Shown one piece after another: positions 42,863 to 51,410 of a DNA stretch of 64,000 nt. The DNA lies in assembly GCF_001612785.1 (NCBI RefSeq), contig NZ_BDBC01000053.1:1-64000 (forward strand), read 5' to 3'. Within the stretch, counting starts at the first letter, position 1, and each line of letters starts with the position of its first letter. Both the position numbers and the translations under genes were made by a program. The notes under the pieces are model-generated. The model was not told where the DNA came from, searched no databases, and was given only the letters and a program-made list of their open reading frames with translations. This DNA is from Nocardia beijingensis NBRC 16342 (GTDB lineage Bacteria; Actinomycetota; Actinomycetes; Mycobacteriales; Mycobacteriaceae).

Positions 42863-44209
42863 CTACTTCAAACGGAGCTTGCCGAACAGGCCGTCCTTCT
42901 CGTCGTCAGGTCCGGCGGTGAAGTATAGCGAGTCGGCGTCACCGAGGCTCTCGCCGTTGCCGAACATCAACGCCCACAGTCCTTCGATGGCGACCGGCTT
43001 GCCGTCGGCGTCGCGCAGGTAGTCGGCGAACTTGCCGGTGGCGTCGTCGTAGGCCAGCACGTGCCCGGCGCCGCCGAAGTTGCCGACCAGCAGTTTGCCG
43101 CTGAGGGGGCCGAACCCGTCCGGCGCGATCGTCACCGCCCACGGCGCGTTGAGGCGCTTGCCGTCATCGATGATGCGCACGAGCTTGCCGTTGGCGTCGA
43201 ACTCGGCGAGCTTGCCCTTGTCCGGCTTGGCGCCCTCCTCGTCCTTGTCCAGCGAGTCCTCCTCCCCGGCATCGAACTTGGTCGCGTCCTTCTCGTCCGG
43301 CTGGGTGGTGGCATAGGCGACGAAGACCCGGTTGCCGATGGTCGAGACGTTGAACGGCGCGGGATCGCCCGGCTTGGCCTTCTTACCCTTCTCCGGCGCG
43401 GCCGGGTCGATCGCGTCACCGGTGGCAAATGGGTTGGCGAAGCCGGTGGTCGGGATCAACTGCCAGTTCTTGTCGAACGTCCGCACCTGCGGGTCGGCGC
43501 CGAAGTCGGCGGCCAGCAGCTTGTCACCGGAAGGTGCCAGCGCGATCCCGAAGAACTGCATGCCCTGGGATTGTCCGTCGAAGACCAGATTGGCGGGTCC
43601 GTCGTGGCGCACGATCCGGCCCTCGAAGCCCAACTCGGTCCAGGCGGAGATCTTGCCGGAGTCGGTGGCGAAGATGAACCGAGCCGAACCGTTCAGCGGC
43701 CCGCCTTCGGCCTCCACCGGCTGGTCGTGCACAACGAACAGGTCGGAGGTGATCGGCGCGGGGTTGAACACCACGCCGGTGGTCTTGCCCGCGCTCTTGT
43801 CCGAGGTGTCGGCATCCGCGCCGGGAATGGTGACGATTTTCAAGTCGTCCTGGAACAGCTTGTGCAGCTTGTCGTCCGGGGACTTGGTCACGTCGCCGAC
43901 GAACTGGAACGACTTGCCGCCCGCGCCGACCCAGAAGTGCCCGCCCGCGCCCTTGGGGCGGTTGGCCAGCCCCCAGGCGTTGACCAGGTCGGGGAAAACG
44001 AACTGCGCCTTGTGCTCCGCGTTGTTGGCCGCGAGATTGGTCTGGACGTATTTGTTGCCGTCGAGCGCGGGCACCTCGTCCGACTTCGAGTCCGAGCAGC
44101 CCGCCGCCACGACCAGCGCGACACCAAGCGCCGACGCGCGCAGCAGACCACGACGGGTCCGCGACCGAGGCGAACCGCCCCGGCGCGACTCATTCCAGCG
44201 TCCGTTCAA
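42863..44209 (-). CDS. TIGR03118-like secreted lipoprotein, likely iron-regulated
   Basis: A lipoprotein of about 448 residues. The N-terminus has a twin-Arg-like stretch (RTRRGLLRASALGVALVVAAGCSDSK) with the lipobox VAAGC. The mature part resembles TIGR03118 proteins: PDLVNAWGLANRPKGAGGHFWVGAGG, QLIPTTGFANPF, FVAYATTQPD, and LNAPWAVTIAPDGFGPLSGKLLVGNFG, probably a beta-propeller. The TTG at 44209 has AAAGGA nine bases upstream; an ATG at 44239 is the alternative. An IdeR/DtxR-type box lies 37 bases upstream, so expression probably rises in low iron. Role in metal uptake is inference. Confidence 0.75.
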   Translation of the reverse strand: MNGRWNESRRGGSPRSRTRRGLLRASALGVALVVAAGCSDSKSDEVPALDGNKYVQTNLAANNAEHKAQFVFPDLVNAWGLANRPKGAGGHFWVGAGGKSFQFVGDVTKSPDDKLHKLFQDDLKIVTIPGADADTSDKSAGKTTGVVFNPAPITSDLFVVHDQPVEAEGGPLNGSARFIFATDSGKISAWTELGFEGRIVRHDGPANLVFDGQSQGMQFFGIALAPSGDKLLAADFGADPQVRTFDKNWQLIPTTGFANPFATGDAIDPAAPEKGKKAKPGDPAPFNVSTIGNRVFVAYATTQPDEKDATKFDAGEEDSLDKDEEGAKPDKGKLAEFDANGKLVRIIDDGKRLNAPWAVTIAPDGFGPLSGKLLVGNFGGAGHVLAYDDATGKFADYLRDADGKPVAIEGLWALMFGNGESLGDADSLYFTAGPDDEKDGLFGKLRLK

Positions 44210-44245
44210 CTTCTTGTTTCCTTTCCGACCACACCACATTGGTGA

Positions 44246-44264
44246 TAAGGCGAAGCTAACCTTA
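44246..44264. promoter_or_regulatory. IdeR/DtxR iron box candidate
   Basis: TAAGGCGAAGCTAACCTTA matches the consensus TWAGGTWAGSCTWACCTWA at 16 of 19 positions, with the second half nearly perfect. It lies in the promoter of the lipoprotein gene (minus strand) and 60 bases before the nitrobindin gene (plus strand). With Fe(II), IdeR would bind and repress. Confidence 0.65.
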
Positions 44265-44325
44265 GCCTGCGGCAAATTCGGGAGTACCCGGACGGTTGGA
44301 CGAGCACCGGTTTAGGCTGTTCGCC

Positions 44326-44823
44326 GTGGTCGAACCCCAGCCTCCTATTGCCCTGCACCCCGATATCGCTCCGCTCGCTCCACTGCTCGGCACGTGGCGC
44401 GGTAATGGGCAGGGTGAATACCCGACCATTCAGCCGTTCGGCTATGTCGAGGAAATCCGGTTCGGCCATCTCGGCCGCCCGTTCCTCACCTACCGGCAGA
44501 AGACCCGCGCCACCGACGACGGCAGGCCGCTGCACGCCGAAACGGGCTATCTGCGTTGCCCGCGCCCCGACCGCGTCGAATTGATCCTCGCCCATCCCAC
44601 CGGTATCACCGAAATCTGCGAGGGCTCGCTCGCCGTCGAAGACGGCACGCTGCGCATGGAATTGGACTCCACCACCATCGGACGCAGCAGCACGGCGAAA
44701 CTCGTGACCGCCCTCGGCCGGTCGCTGCGCCTGTCCGGCGACACCATCGACTACACCCTCCGGATGGCGGCGGTCGGCGAACCCCTGCGGCATCACCTCG
44801 CCGCCACCCTGCTGCGGAACTGA
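44326..44823 (+). CDS. Nitrobindin-like heme-binding protein (FABP family)
   Basis: A 165-residue beta-barrel. The signature LLGTWRGNGQGEYPTIQPFGYVEE and the C-terminal heme-proximal His region LRHHLAATLLRN identify the nitrobindin/THAP4-like family, which binds ferric heme and can isomerise peroxynitrite. I chose the GTG at 44326 because homologues start shortly before IALHPD; an upstream in-frame start at 44296 lacks a ribosome site. Divergent from the iron-box lipoprotein, so both could respond to iron. Confidence 0.88.
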   Translation: MVEPQPPIALHPDIAPLAPLLGTWRGNGQGEYPTIQPFGYVEEIRFGHLGRPFLTYRQKTRATDDGRPLHAETGYLRCPRPDRVELILAHPTGITEICEGSLAVEDGTLRMELDSTTIGRSSTAKLVTALGRSLRLSGDTIDYTLRMAAVGEPLRHHLAATLLRN

Positions 44824-44829
44824 CCCGCG

Positions 44830-45258
44830 CTAGAAAGCGGTCGGCAACCGGCGCCGCCCGCTGCTCAGCTCGCCGACCAGATCCTCGTAGGCGACCGCCG
44901 CTTCGGCCAGCCGCTCCCACGCGAACCACAGGTCCCACTCCTGGTCGCCGGCCATGGCCGCGTAGGCACACGCGCTGAGCCGCGCCAGGCGATCGACCAC
45001 CGAACCGAACGACTCGGTGTGCAGATAGGCTCCGCCGCGCGCCGCGGGCAAACGCACCTCGACCCAGCGGTCGATCTCGCGGATCAGCCGCGCCCGGCGC
45101 TCCTCGGCGCCGCAGCCGCATCCACGGTCCGCGCGGAGACGGACAGCATGCAGGTCGGTCAGGGTGCGCGCCTGCGCGAGCACCGGATGCGCAGGCGGCC
45201 GCCCGTCCTCCCGGCAGGCCCGCAGCAGTTGACTCCGCGTCGGCAGACCCTCGCTCAC
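44830..45258 (-). CDS. DUF4254-like protein, paralogue 3
   Basis: A 142-residue helical protein paralogous to 22306 and 35246: GLPTRSQLLRACRED, LTDLHAVRLRA, RRARLIREIDRWVEVRLP, LHTESFGSVVDRLARLSACAY, and a C-terminal LAEAAVAYEDLVGELSSGRRRLPTAF. GTG at 45258 after AAAGG overlaps the stop of the next gene by four bases (GTGA), so both are coupled. A run CGCGAEE gives extra cysteines not found in the paralogues. Function unknown. Confidence 0.74.
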   Translation of the reverse strand: MSEGLPTRSQLLRACREDGRPPAHPVLAQARTLTDLHAVRLRADRGCGCGAEERRARLIREIDRWVEVRLPAARGGAYLHTESFGSVVDRLARLSACAYAAMAGDQEWDLWFAWERLAEAAVAYEDLVGELSSGRRRLPTAF

Positions 45259-45716
45259 GGCGCACCTTTCCCGCCCGCGCGGGCCAGCACGCAATTCACG
45301 ATCACCATTCCGGACGGACGAAACGTATCTCGCGGCGCGACCACCCATCGGCGAAAGGCGTTGCTCGCGTCGGCGGGCGACGGCAGCGCGATTTCGCTGC
45401 CGAACGGCACGATCGAAACATCGATCCGGAACAACGCGGCGAACAACCGCACGTCGTCGGGCAGATCCGGCCGGCACAGGAAAGTCCATCGGCGAGAACG
45501 AATATGCGCGACTACGGGGCCGATCGCCTGGCCACGGAAAAGCATGTCGTCGCGCACGCACTGCCCCAGCCGGTCGGGCATCGTGATGCCGCCGACCACG
45601 CCCGCCTTCACGACGATGCGGCCGATCTCCGGATGTATCCCGGCGGGCAGCCCACAGGTGCGGCGGTAAAACGCGCAGCGGGACGCGGGAGTGTCCGCGA
45701 ATGCCGCATGATTCAT
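45255..45716 (-). CDS. Conserved actinobacterial hypothetical protein
   Basis: A 153-residue soluble protein. Distinctive segments are CGLPAGIHPEIGRIVVKAGVVGGITMPDRLGQ, GPVVAHIRSRRWTFLCRPDLPDDVRLFAALF and SEIALPSPAD. I associate this pattern with a conserved actinobacterial family of unknown function but cannot name it. ATG at 45716 with GAGGA six bases upstream. It is translationally coupled to the DUF4254-like gene and divergent from the XRE regulator. Confidence 0.65.
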   Translation of the reverse strand: MNHAAFADTPASRCAFYRRTCGLPAGIHPEIGRIVVKAGVVGGITMPDRLGQCVRDDMLFRGQAIGPVVAHIRSRRWTFLCRPDLPDDVRLFAALFRIDVSIVPFGSEIALPSPADASNAFRRWVVAPRDTFRPSGMVIVNCVLARAGGKGAP

Positions 45717-45966
45717 TCGCCATCCTCGATTCACATAGTTCGGTACGCGAGATATCCCGGTCGCTGGACCTGGAACCGTTGGCGCGGTTAAGGTTTCAGC
45801 ACTTCTTCGATTGGGTCCGGGCGCGTTCAGTGAAGCACCGGATATCGCTGGGCGGGAATGTTCTCAGTGGTGGAATCGGGCGGAAACCGCCCAGGTTCCA
45901 AGGCCCCCCGCCACAAGGTTCCAGTTAGGTACCCGGCCGATAGTTTGGCTACGAAAGGGATTCGTC

Positions 45967-46848
45967 GTGAGTTCAACAGGTTCCACCCTGCCCCGCCGAA
46001 TGCTGGGGCGTCAGCTGCGGGCGCTGCGGATCAACGCGGGCATCAGCGCGGAGTACGCGCGGGAGGCGATCGATGTGGGCAAACAGACCCTCTGGCGGAT
46101 GGAGACGGGGCAACCGGTCCGGCTGCATCCGCTGTTCATCGAGCGGTTGTGCCAGATCTACGGCGCGTCGGAAGAACGCACCGCGATACTGCTCAACCTG
46201 GTCGAGGAGACGAAGCGGACTGGATGGTGGCATGCCTTCGACGACACCATCCTCAAAGACTTCAATCTCTTCGTGGAGTTGGAGGCGACAGCCAGACGAC
46301 TCATCTCCTACCAAACGACCTTGCTTCCTGGCCTCTTGCAAACCGACGAATATCGGCGTGCCTTGATCTGGGTCAGGTTCCCGACGATGCATGGAGCTGA
46401 GGTCGAACGATGGATCGAAGCGTTCAGGCGGCGAAAGGCACGCCTGGCTGAGGACCGCGACCCGCTGCGCCTCGAAGCGGTCATCGACGAGTCCGCACTG
46501 CACCGGGCGATCGGCGGCCCCTCGGTCATGGAAGGCCAGCTCAGGCACCTGCTGCAAGTCGGTGAGCAGTCGAATATTTCCGTGCGGGTAGTCCCACTGG
46601 CCGCAGAGGCATACGCCGGGCTCAACATCGGCTCGTTCGTGATGCTCGACTTCCCTGTGCACCCCACCGCCGCTCTCACTGAGCCGCCGGTCGTTTACAT
46701 GCAGGGGTTTACCGGCAACCTGTATCTTGAGAAGCCAGAGGAGGTTCGGCAATACCGCCAGGCGTACGCCGAGATTCTGCGATCGGCCCTTGACCAGGAG
46801 AACAGCCGAGCCCTAATCCGCAAGATCGCCAAGGAGTACGCCGAATGA
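45967..46848 (+). CDS. XRE-family regulator with DUF5753
   Basis: A 293-residue regulator. HTH at residues 10-65 (MLGRQLRALRINAGISAEYAREAIDVGKQTLWRMETGQ), then the DUF5753 domain with YQTTLLPGLLQTDEYRRALI and VIDESALHRAIGGPSVMEGQLRHLL. GTG at 45967 with AAAGGGA upstream. Its stop overlaps the next start (ATGA). This XRE-DUF397 pairing is common in actinobacteria, where the small protein modulates the repressor. Confidence 0.92.
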   Translation: MSSTGSTLPRRMLGRQLRALRINAGISAEYAREAIDVGKQTLWRMETGQPVRLHPLFIERLCQIYGASEERTAILLNLVEETKRTGWWHAFDDTILKDFNLFVELEATARRLISYQTTLLPGLLQTDEYRRALIWVRFPTMHGAEVERWIEAFRRRKARLAEDRDPLRLEAVIDESALHRAIGGPSVMEGQLRHLLQVGEQSNISVRVVPLAAEAYAGLNIGSFVMLDFPVHPTAALTEPPVVYMQGFTGNLYLEKPEEVRQYRQAYAEILRSALDQENSRALIRKIAKEYAE

Positions 46849-47057
46849 GCGCCAGCCTATCCGATGCCACCTGGTTCAAGAGCAGCTTCAGTAGCGCGGA
46901 GAGGGACTGCGTCGAGGTAGCGTTCCTCCGCGAAGGCTCTGTGGGTGTACGGGACTCGAAGAACCCCGGCGGCCCGGCACTGGTGTTCCCGTCGAGCGTT
47001 TGGGACTCGTTCACCAGCCGCATAACCAGAGATGGACTCCACGCGCCACGCTGCTGA
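46845..47057 (+). CDS. DUF397 domain protein
   Basis: A 70-residue protein with the DUF397 pattern: ATWFKSSFSSAERDCVEVAF, then VGVRDSKNPGGPALVFPSSVWDSF. It overlaps the upstream regulator by four bases. Such proteins act as small partners or antagonists of the adjacent XRE regulator. Confidence 0.92.
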   Translation: MSASLSDATWFKSSFSSAERDCVEVAFLREGSVGVRDSKNPGGPALVFPSSVWDSFTSRITRDGLHAPRC

Positions 47058-47252
47058 CCAACCCCGTTCGCCTGCCCCGGACGCTCCATCGCGCAACGTC
47101 CGGGGCAATCACCAACCCCGCACCTCCACTCGCTTGTCGATCGCTTGCACACGGGGAAAGCCGCCGGTAGCGTCGACATTCGCTACGGGGGGCGGAGAAG
47201 CCGGTCCGGCCTCGATGAGCCACGGACGATGAACCGGTGCGTAAGGGGAGCC

Positions 47253-47825
47253 ATGACAATAGGGCGGGATTCACTGCAACTGGCCGTCCTCGCGGTCGGT
47301 GCTATATGTGTACTGACCAGCTGCAACACGTCGGACGACGGAGATACTAACCCGATCACTAGTTTGACAGCTGAACAGAGCATCGCCACCGATGCACCTA
47401 CCGGCTTCGACACCTGCAAAGACATCCCCCAGAGCGTCTTGGACTCGGAGAAACTTCGCCGCCGCAGCGAAGCCAACTCGGATGCCAATGGAGGGATCAA
47501 GTGGCGAGGATGCCGATACGGACGTACTGACGGCTACTTCGCAACCATCACCACGACGAACCTCACTGTCGAGATGACTCGAGACAAGCACTTTCCAGAG
47601 GCGGCCGAGTTCAAAATTGCTGGGCGCGCAGCGATCTCGACACGTCAATTCGATGGCCCGAACATCAAGGATGCGTGCACGGTCAACGTGGCGATGCAGG
47701 GGGGCAGCCTCGACATCAACCTGCTCAATCCGGCGTCCAATCGGGAGACCGGATCAATCGATTCGTGCCAGCTCGCACGGACGCTGGCCGAGAAGATCGT
47801 GCCAACGATACCGAGCAATGCATAG
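47253..47825 (+). CDS. DUF3558-type lipoprotein
   Basis: A 190-residue secreted lipoprotein: signal peptide LQLAVLAVGAICVLTSC with Cys lipobox, then the typical GFDTCKDIPQSVLDSEKL and WRGCRYG, and a late CTVNV/DSCQLARTLAEKI. Such proteins are frequent in Nocardia near T7SS-type genes. The ATG at 47253 follows AAGGGGAG; an ATG at 47229 is also possible. It opens the T7SS-like cluster. Confidence 0.85.
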   Translation: MTIGRDSLQLAVLAVGAICVLTSCNTSDDGDTNPITSLTAEQSIATDAPTGFDTCKDIPQSVLDSEKLRRRSEANSDANGGIKWRGCRYGRTDGYFATITTTNLTVEMTRDKHFPEAAEFKIAGRAAISTRQFDGPNIKDACTVNVAMQGGSLDINLLNPASNRETGSIDSCQLARTLAEKIVPTIPSNA

Positions 47826-47857
47826 CGAGATTTCTCGAACTCGTCGGGAGGGATGAA

Positions 47858-48331
47858 GTGAGCGACGACAATGCGCCTCGGCCGATGGCGAACATGGTCA
47901 ATGCAGCGCGTGAAGGCCAGTTAGCGGTCGACATGAAGCCGGAAGACTTCATCTACATCGATCGCGATTGCAACTTTTTCAAGGAATCCATCCGCGATAT
48001 CCAGACCACAGTCGCTGACATCGCACGGGAGGAGAAATGGGGGCTCGGCGAAAAGGCAGACGGGATGGTGTCGGCAAGCACCGTGGTAGACCGCTTCCGG
48101 ATGAAGGCGAATGGAGCCGCGGATGGTAACAGTGTCTACAAGATCTTGGAAGATCACTACCGCATCGTCGAGGACATCCAGGAGACGTACAGGATCGTTC
48201 GCGATCGAATGATGCAGTCTGACAGCGACTTCGCGGCTGAGTTCAACAAGCTGAACACGACTCTCCCCGAGCGCCCGCCCGTCCAACTCCCGTACGGGCC
48301 GACCTTCCTCCCGGACGGAACAGGCAAATGA
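47858..48331 (+). CDS. Hypothetical T7SS-cluster protein
   Basis: A 157-residue, mostly helical protein without signal peptide: NMVNAAREGQLAVDMKPEDFIYIDRDCNFFKESIRDIQTTVADIA, then YRIVEDIQETYRIVRDRM. The shape recalls long-helix T7SS substrates, but no WXG is present. GTG at 47858 follows GGGAGGG. It overlaps the next gene by four bases, so the two are coupled and may form a heterodimer. Confidence 0.75.
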   Translation: MSDDNAPRPMANMVNAAREGQLAVDMKPEDFIYIDRDCNFFKESIRDIQTTVADIAREEKWGLGEKADGMVSASTVVDRFRMKANGAADGNSVYKILEDHYRIVEDIQETYRIVRDRMMQSDSDFAAEFNKLNTTLPERPPVQLPYGPTFLPDGTGK

Positions 48332-49494
48332 GCGGCTACGAGAGCAAACGCATCCCGAGCGGCGGCGAGCACCCCGACAGCTGGGAGCACACCCGGATCA
48401 ATAGCACTTTCGAACCGCTCGATCCCACGAACGCGATCAATCAGGCGAACAGATACTGGCAAGCCCGCACGCAGTGGGAGCAAGGTGTGGAGACCTTCGC
48501 CCGTTCCATCCAAACCTCCATTGCTCAAGCCTGGTCTGGCCCCGCAGCGGAGCAGTCCAAGAACGCGATCGCCAAATACACCAGTGATGCGCAGAATCTG
48601 ACGACGTCTCTGGAGGAGCTCTACTGTCGAGTCCGCGACGCCGCCACCGCGATCGCCAATACCAAGAAGGCACTCCCCGACCTCGTCAACATCCCGTTCG
48701 AGGATCGCATCTTCCACCCGCGACGCTGGAACCTGTCGAGCGAACGCTTCCTGGCAGAGCAGTCGGCGCGGGTCGCGATGAACGAATACTACGTACAGCC
48801 GTTCAACGAGATGGACGGCAAGATCCCCGTGCTGCCCACTCCGGTCGGCCCCACCGCGTCGGTGGACATCCCAGCTCCTCCGCCGGGCGGATACAAGAGC
48901 GACGACAGCGGCGGCCCCACTTCGAACGACTCGGACAACGGTCCCACCACCGATTCCGGCGTTCCCGGCGACAAGAACGGCGACGGCAAGCCCGACGAGG
49001 CGAGCACCGAGGAACAGCAGCAGCAGTCCACCGACGAGTCGACCCAGGATCAACAGTCTTCCGACACGACCGCGTCCGACACCACCACCAAGCCCGCGGG
49101 CGTGGACCCCACCTCGACGACTCCCGCCTCCACCACCGACCCGACCAAGACCGTTCCGGCGGGCACCCCGACTCCGCACAGCCCCAGTACACCGGGCATA
49201 CCCGGTGTGCCCAGCACAACGAGCCAACCGCAACCGGGCCGCAGTATCCCGGGCACACCGGGAACGCAGAACACAGGGATGAACCCAACTGCTGCCGCCA
49301 GGGCGACTTCCGGACTGCGCGGCACGAGCGGCATGCCCGGCATGATGGCACCCGGCGCTCGCGGCGGCGGCAAGGACGACGAATCCGAGCACAAGACGCC
49401 GGACTACCTGATCACCCAGGAGAACACCGACGAGTTGCTCGGTGAACCTCCGAGGACGCTGCCCGGCGGCGTCATCGGCGGCACGCCCGACTGA
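48328..49494 (+). CDS. WXG/PPE-like T7SS substrate with Pro/Thr-rich tail
   Basis: A 388-residue protein. The N-terminal helical part has a W-S-G turn (IAQAWSGPAAEQSKN, residues 69-71) as in WXG100/PPE-type substrates. Residues ~175-350 are Pro/Ser/Thr/Asp/Gln-rich and probably disordered, followed by YLITQENTDELLGEPP. No classic signal peptide. Coupled to the upstream 157-residue gene. Probably exported by a type VII system encoded elsewhere; surface role inferred. Confidence 0.78.
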   Translation: MSGYESKRIPSGGEHPDSWEHTRINSTFEPLDPTNAINQANRYWQARTQWEQGVETFARSIQTSIAQAWSGPAAEQSKNAIAKYTSDAQNLTTSLEELYCRVRDAATAIANTKKALPDLVNIPFEDRIFHPRRWNLSSERFLAEQSARVAMNEYYVQPFNEMDGKIPVLPTPVGPTASVDIPAPPPGGYKSDDSGGPTSNDSDNGPTTDSGVPGDKNGDGKPDEASTEEQQQQSTDESTQDQQSSDTTASDTTTKPAGVDPTSTTPASTTDPTKTVPAGTPTPHSPSTPGIPGVPSTTSQPQPGRSIPGTPGTQNTGMNPTAAARATSGLRGTSGMPGMMAPGARGGGKDDESEHKTPDYLITQENTDELLGEPPRTLPGGVIGGTPD

Positions 49495-49592
49495 TCGGCC
49501 GCATACTTCTCGACTCCGCGCACGCCCGCTTCGTCTCTCGCGGGCGTGCGCGTGGACATTGGCCGCTTCGGCGCGGCCGGATTGGACCTCAC

Positions 49593-50369
49593 ATGGCTGA
49601 ATGGATCTGGGACCCGGACGACTTCGCCGCTCTCTGGTACGGCGACGCACACGATCGCATCCCCAGCCCATTGCGCTACACCAGCCGTTTCGCCTTCCGC
49701 GACGACTTCGCCGCCCACCGCTCCGCCGTATGGCAGCGCTATTCCCCGGACGAACTCGACGAGATCGCCGCGGCCTTCCGCACCCTGGACGACTCCGAAC
49801 TCCGGATCGAAATCCTCGGCGGCACCTGCAAACACAAGAACAGCGCCGGTCCCGACGACGTCCGCGAATACCGGATCCTCGGCGCCCGCGACAGCTACCG
49901 CGCCGTCGTCCTCAGCCAGGCAGGCAACCACCACGAGCACGGCCCGATCCGCGCGCGCATGTTCCCCGCCGAACAACTCCCGGCACGCCTCGTCAACGCC
50001 ATCCCCGCCTGCACCCCCGGCAAAGAGAAACCGGCCACCTTCCACCCCGACGACCTGGTCCCCCGCCGCGACACCTACCTCCAGGACAACGCCCGCAACA
50101 CCCCCCGCGAGCAATACCAACGCCTCCTCGGCCGCCCCGTCGACGGCGGCGGCACCGCCGTCCTCATCACCGCCCCCCTGCACACCCACACCAAACCCAC
50201 CAAAGTCCTCCAGTGGCACGACATCTCCACCGACGGCCGCTACACCGAACACCGCACCGACCACATCACCATCCGCCCCACCACCCCCACCGACCTGACC
50301 ACCCACTTCACAACCTGGATCACCCAAGCCCTCCAACGCCTCGAGGCCGCCCGCTCCGAAAGTTGGTAG
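49593..50369 (+). CDS. EspG-family ESX chaperone
   Basis: A 258-residue protein similar to EspG, the cytoplasmic chaperone that binds PE/PPE dimers: DPDDFAALWYGDAHDRIPSPLRY at the N-terminus and a C-terminal VLQWHDISTDGRYTEHRTDHITIRPTTPTDL. No signal peptide. ATG start. The 3' third is unusually C-rich on the coding strand. Its presence indicates that the neighbouring WXG/PPE-like proteins are real T7SS clients. Confidence 0.8.
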   Translation: MAEWIWDPDDFAALWYGDAHDRIPSPLRYTSRFAFRDDFAAHRSAVWQRYSPDELDEIAAAFRTLDDSELRIEILGGTCKHKNSAGPDDVREYRILGARDSYRAVVLSQAGNHHEHGPIRARMFPAEQLPARLVNAIPACTPGKEKPATFHPDDLVPRRDTYLQDNARNTPREQYQRLLGRPVDGGGTAVLITAPLHTHTKPTKVLQWHDISTDGRYTEHRTDHITIRPTTPTDLTTHFTTWITQALQRLEAARSESW

Positions 50370-50509
50370 CAATCCGGGGGAACCGAACCCGGTCCCGCGA
50401 CGTCCAAGTAGAGCAGACAACCGCCGAAGTTCGACCGGCAGCACCGACGAGAGGACGCCGCAGTGAGGACCGAGAGGTGCACACGCCTCCGATGCGAGGA
50501 GGATCGAAA

Positions 50510-51097
50510 GTGAATGAGCAGGCGGATATTATTCGCTTGATCGGTGCGGGATTGTTCACGATGGACCTGGACGAGGGGCGTCTACCCATCGCCGTCGATG
50601 CGGACCGAAATCTGCACGCTCGCTTGGATCCGCCGGGATTCTCCGCCGCAGCGATGGCCTCCTACTACGTCGCGCTCTGGCGTCACGACGCACCGATCAT
50701 CGCCGAGGGGAGGTTCGCCGCGCTGAGCAGATCCCCCTCTCGCCGTGCGCAATTGATCACACTGCTGGACACACAGACACTCACGGAGCTCGAGACGATA
50801 GAGCGAGTTCTACGCGGAGATGATGAATTCATCGGTCGAGGCCCATGGACAGATTTCGGAGCGCATTCTGTCACGGTGACCGCGAGTTTCTCTCGAATCA
50901 GTGGCATCTTTATCGATTCGACCTGGGCGGCAACCGTTAGTCCATCGTACATCGCCCACGATATCATCGACTGCGCGAACCAAATACGCCGTCAACGTCC
51001 GACCTTTCATGAAGATGGGCCATGGGCCCGCCACTCCGACAGTGAACTCGAATACGAGCTTGCAGAGTACAAGAATTACCTGATGAGGAATGTCTGA
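50510..51097 (+). CDS. Hypothetical T7SS-cluster protein
   Basis: A 195-residue soluble protein I do not recognise. It begins MNEQADIIRLIGAGLFTMDLDEG and has alternating strand/helix predictions (ITLLDTQTLTELETIERVLRG; ATVSPSYIAHDIIDCANQIRR). GTG at 50510 with AGGAGGA upstream. Lower GC than upstream genes. Its stop overlaps the next start (TGATG), so it belongs to the same operon as the WXG-like gene. Confidence 0.7.
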   Translation: MNEQADIIRLIGAGLFTMDLDEGRLPIAVDADRNLHARLDPPGFSAAAMASYYVALWRHDAPIIAEGRFAALSRSPSRRAQLITLLDTQTLTELETIERVLRGDDEFIGRGPWTDFGAHSVTVTASFSRISGIFIDSTWAATVSPSYIAHDIIDCANQIRRQRPTFHEDGPWARHSDSELEYELAEYKNYLMRNV

Positions 51098-51408
51098 TGG
51101 TCGATTTTTCGGTGGATCTCAATCAGCTGGTTTCTGCTTCCAATGCCTGGGCACGCGCATCCGATCACCTTGACGATGCCGCGCGGAAGGCACAGGAAAT
51201 CCGAGATAGCAACAAAGAAGTCGTGTGGGCCCTGTACGAGGAGGCTTGGGCCGCCCAGGTAGCTGCTGCCCAATATATGCAGGACAGGCTGACCGAGGGA
51301 CGCACTGAAACACAATCGATCGGAAACGTCCTCGCACATGTCGCGAAAGTATATGCAGAACAGGATGAAAACTTCGCGCACGTTCTGATCAAACTCGATG
51401 AGGGATAG
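51097..51408 (+). CDS. ESX/WXG100-like small protein
   Basis: A 103-residue two-helix protein of the size of EsxA/B-type substrates: VDLNQLVSASNAWARASDHLDDAARKAQEI, a turn with EEAWAAQVAAA in place of a strict WXG, then AHVAKVYAEQDENFAHVLIKLDEG. It overlaps the upstream stop by one base. The lack of a true WXG makes the assignment moderate. Confidence 0.72.
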   Translation: MVDFSVDLNQLVSASNAWARASDHLDDAARKAQEIRDSNKEVVWALYEEAWAAQVAAAQYMQDRLTEGRTETQSIGNVLAHVAKVYAEQDENFAHVLIKLDEG

Positions 51409-51410
51409 TT

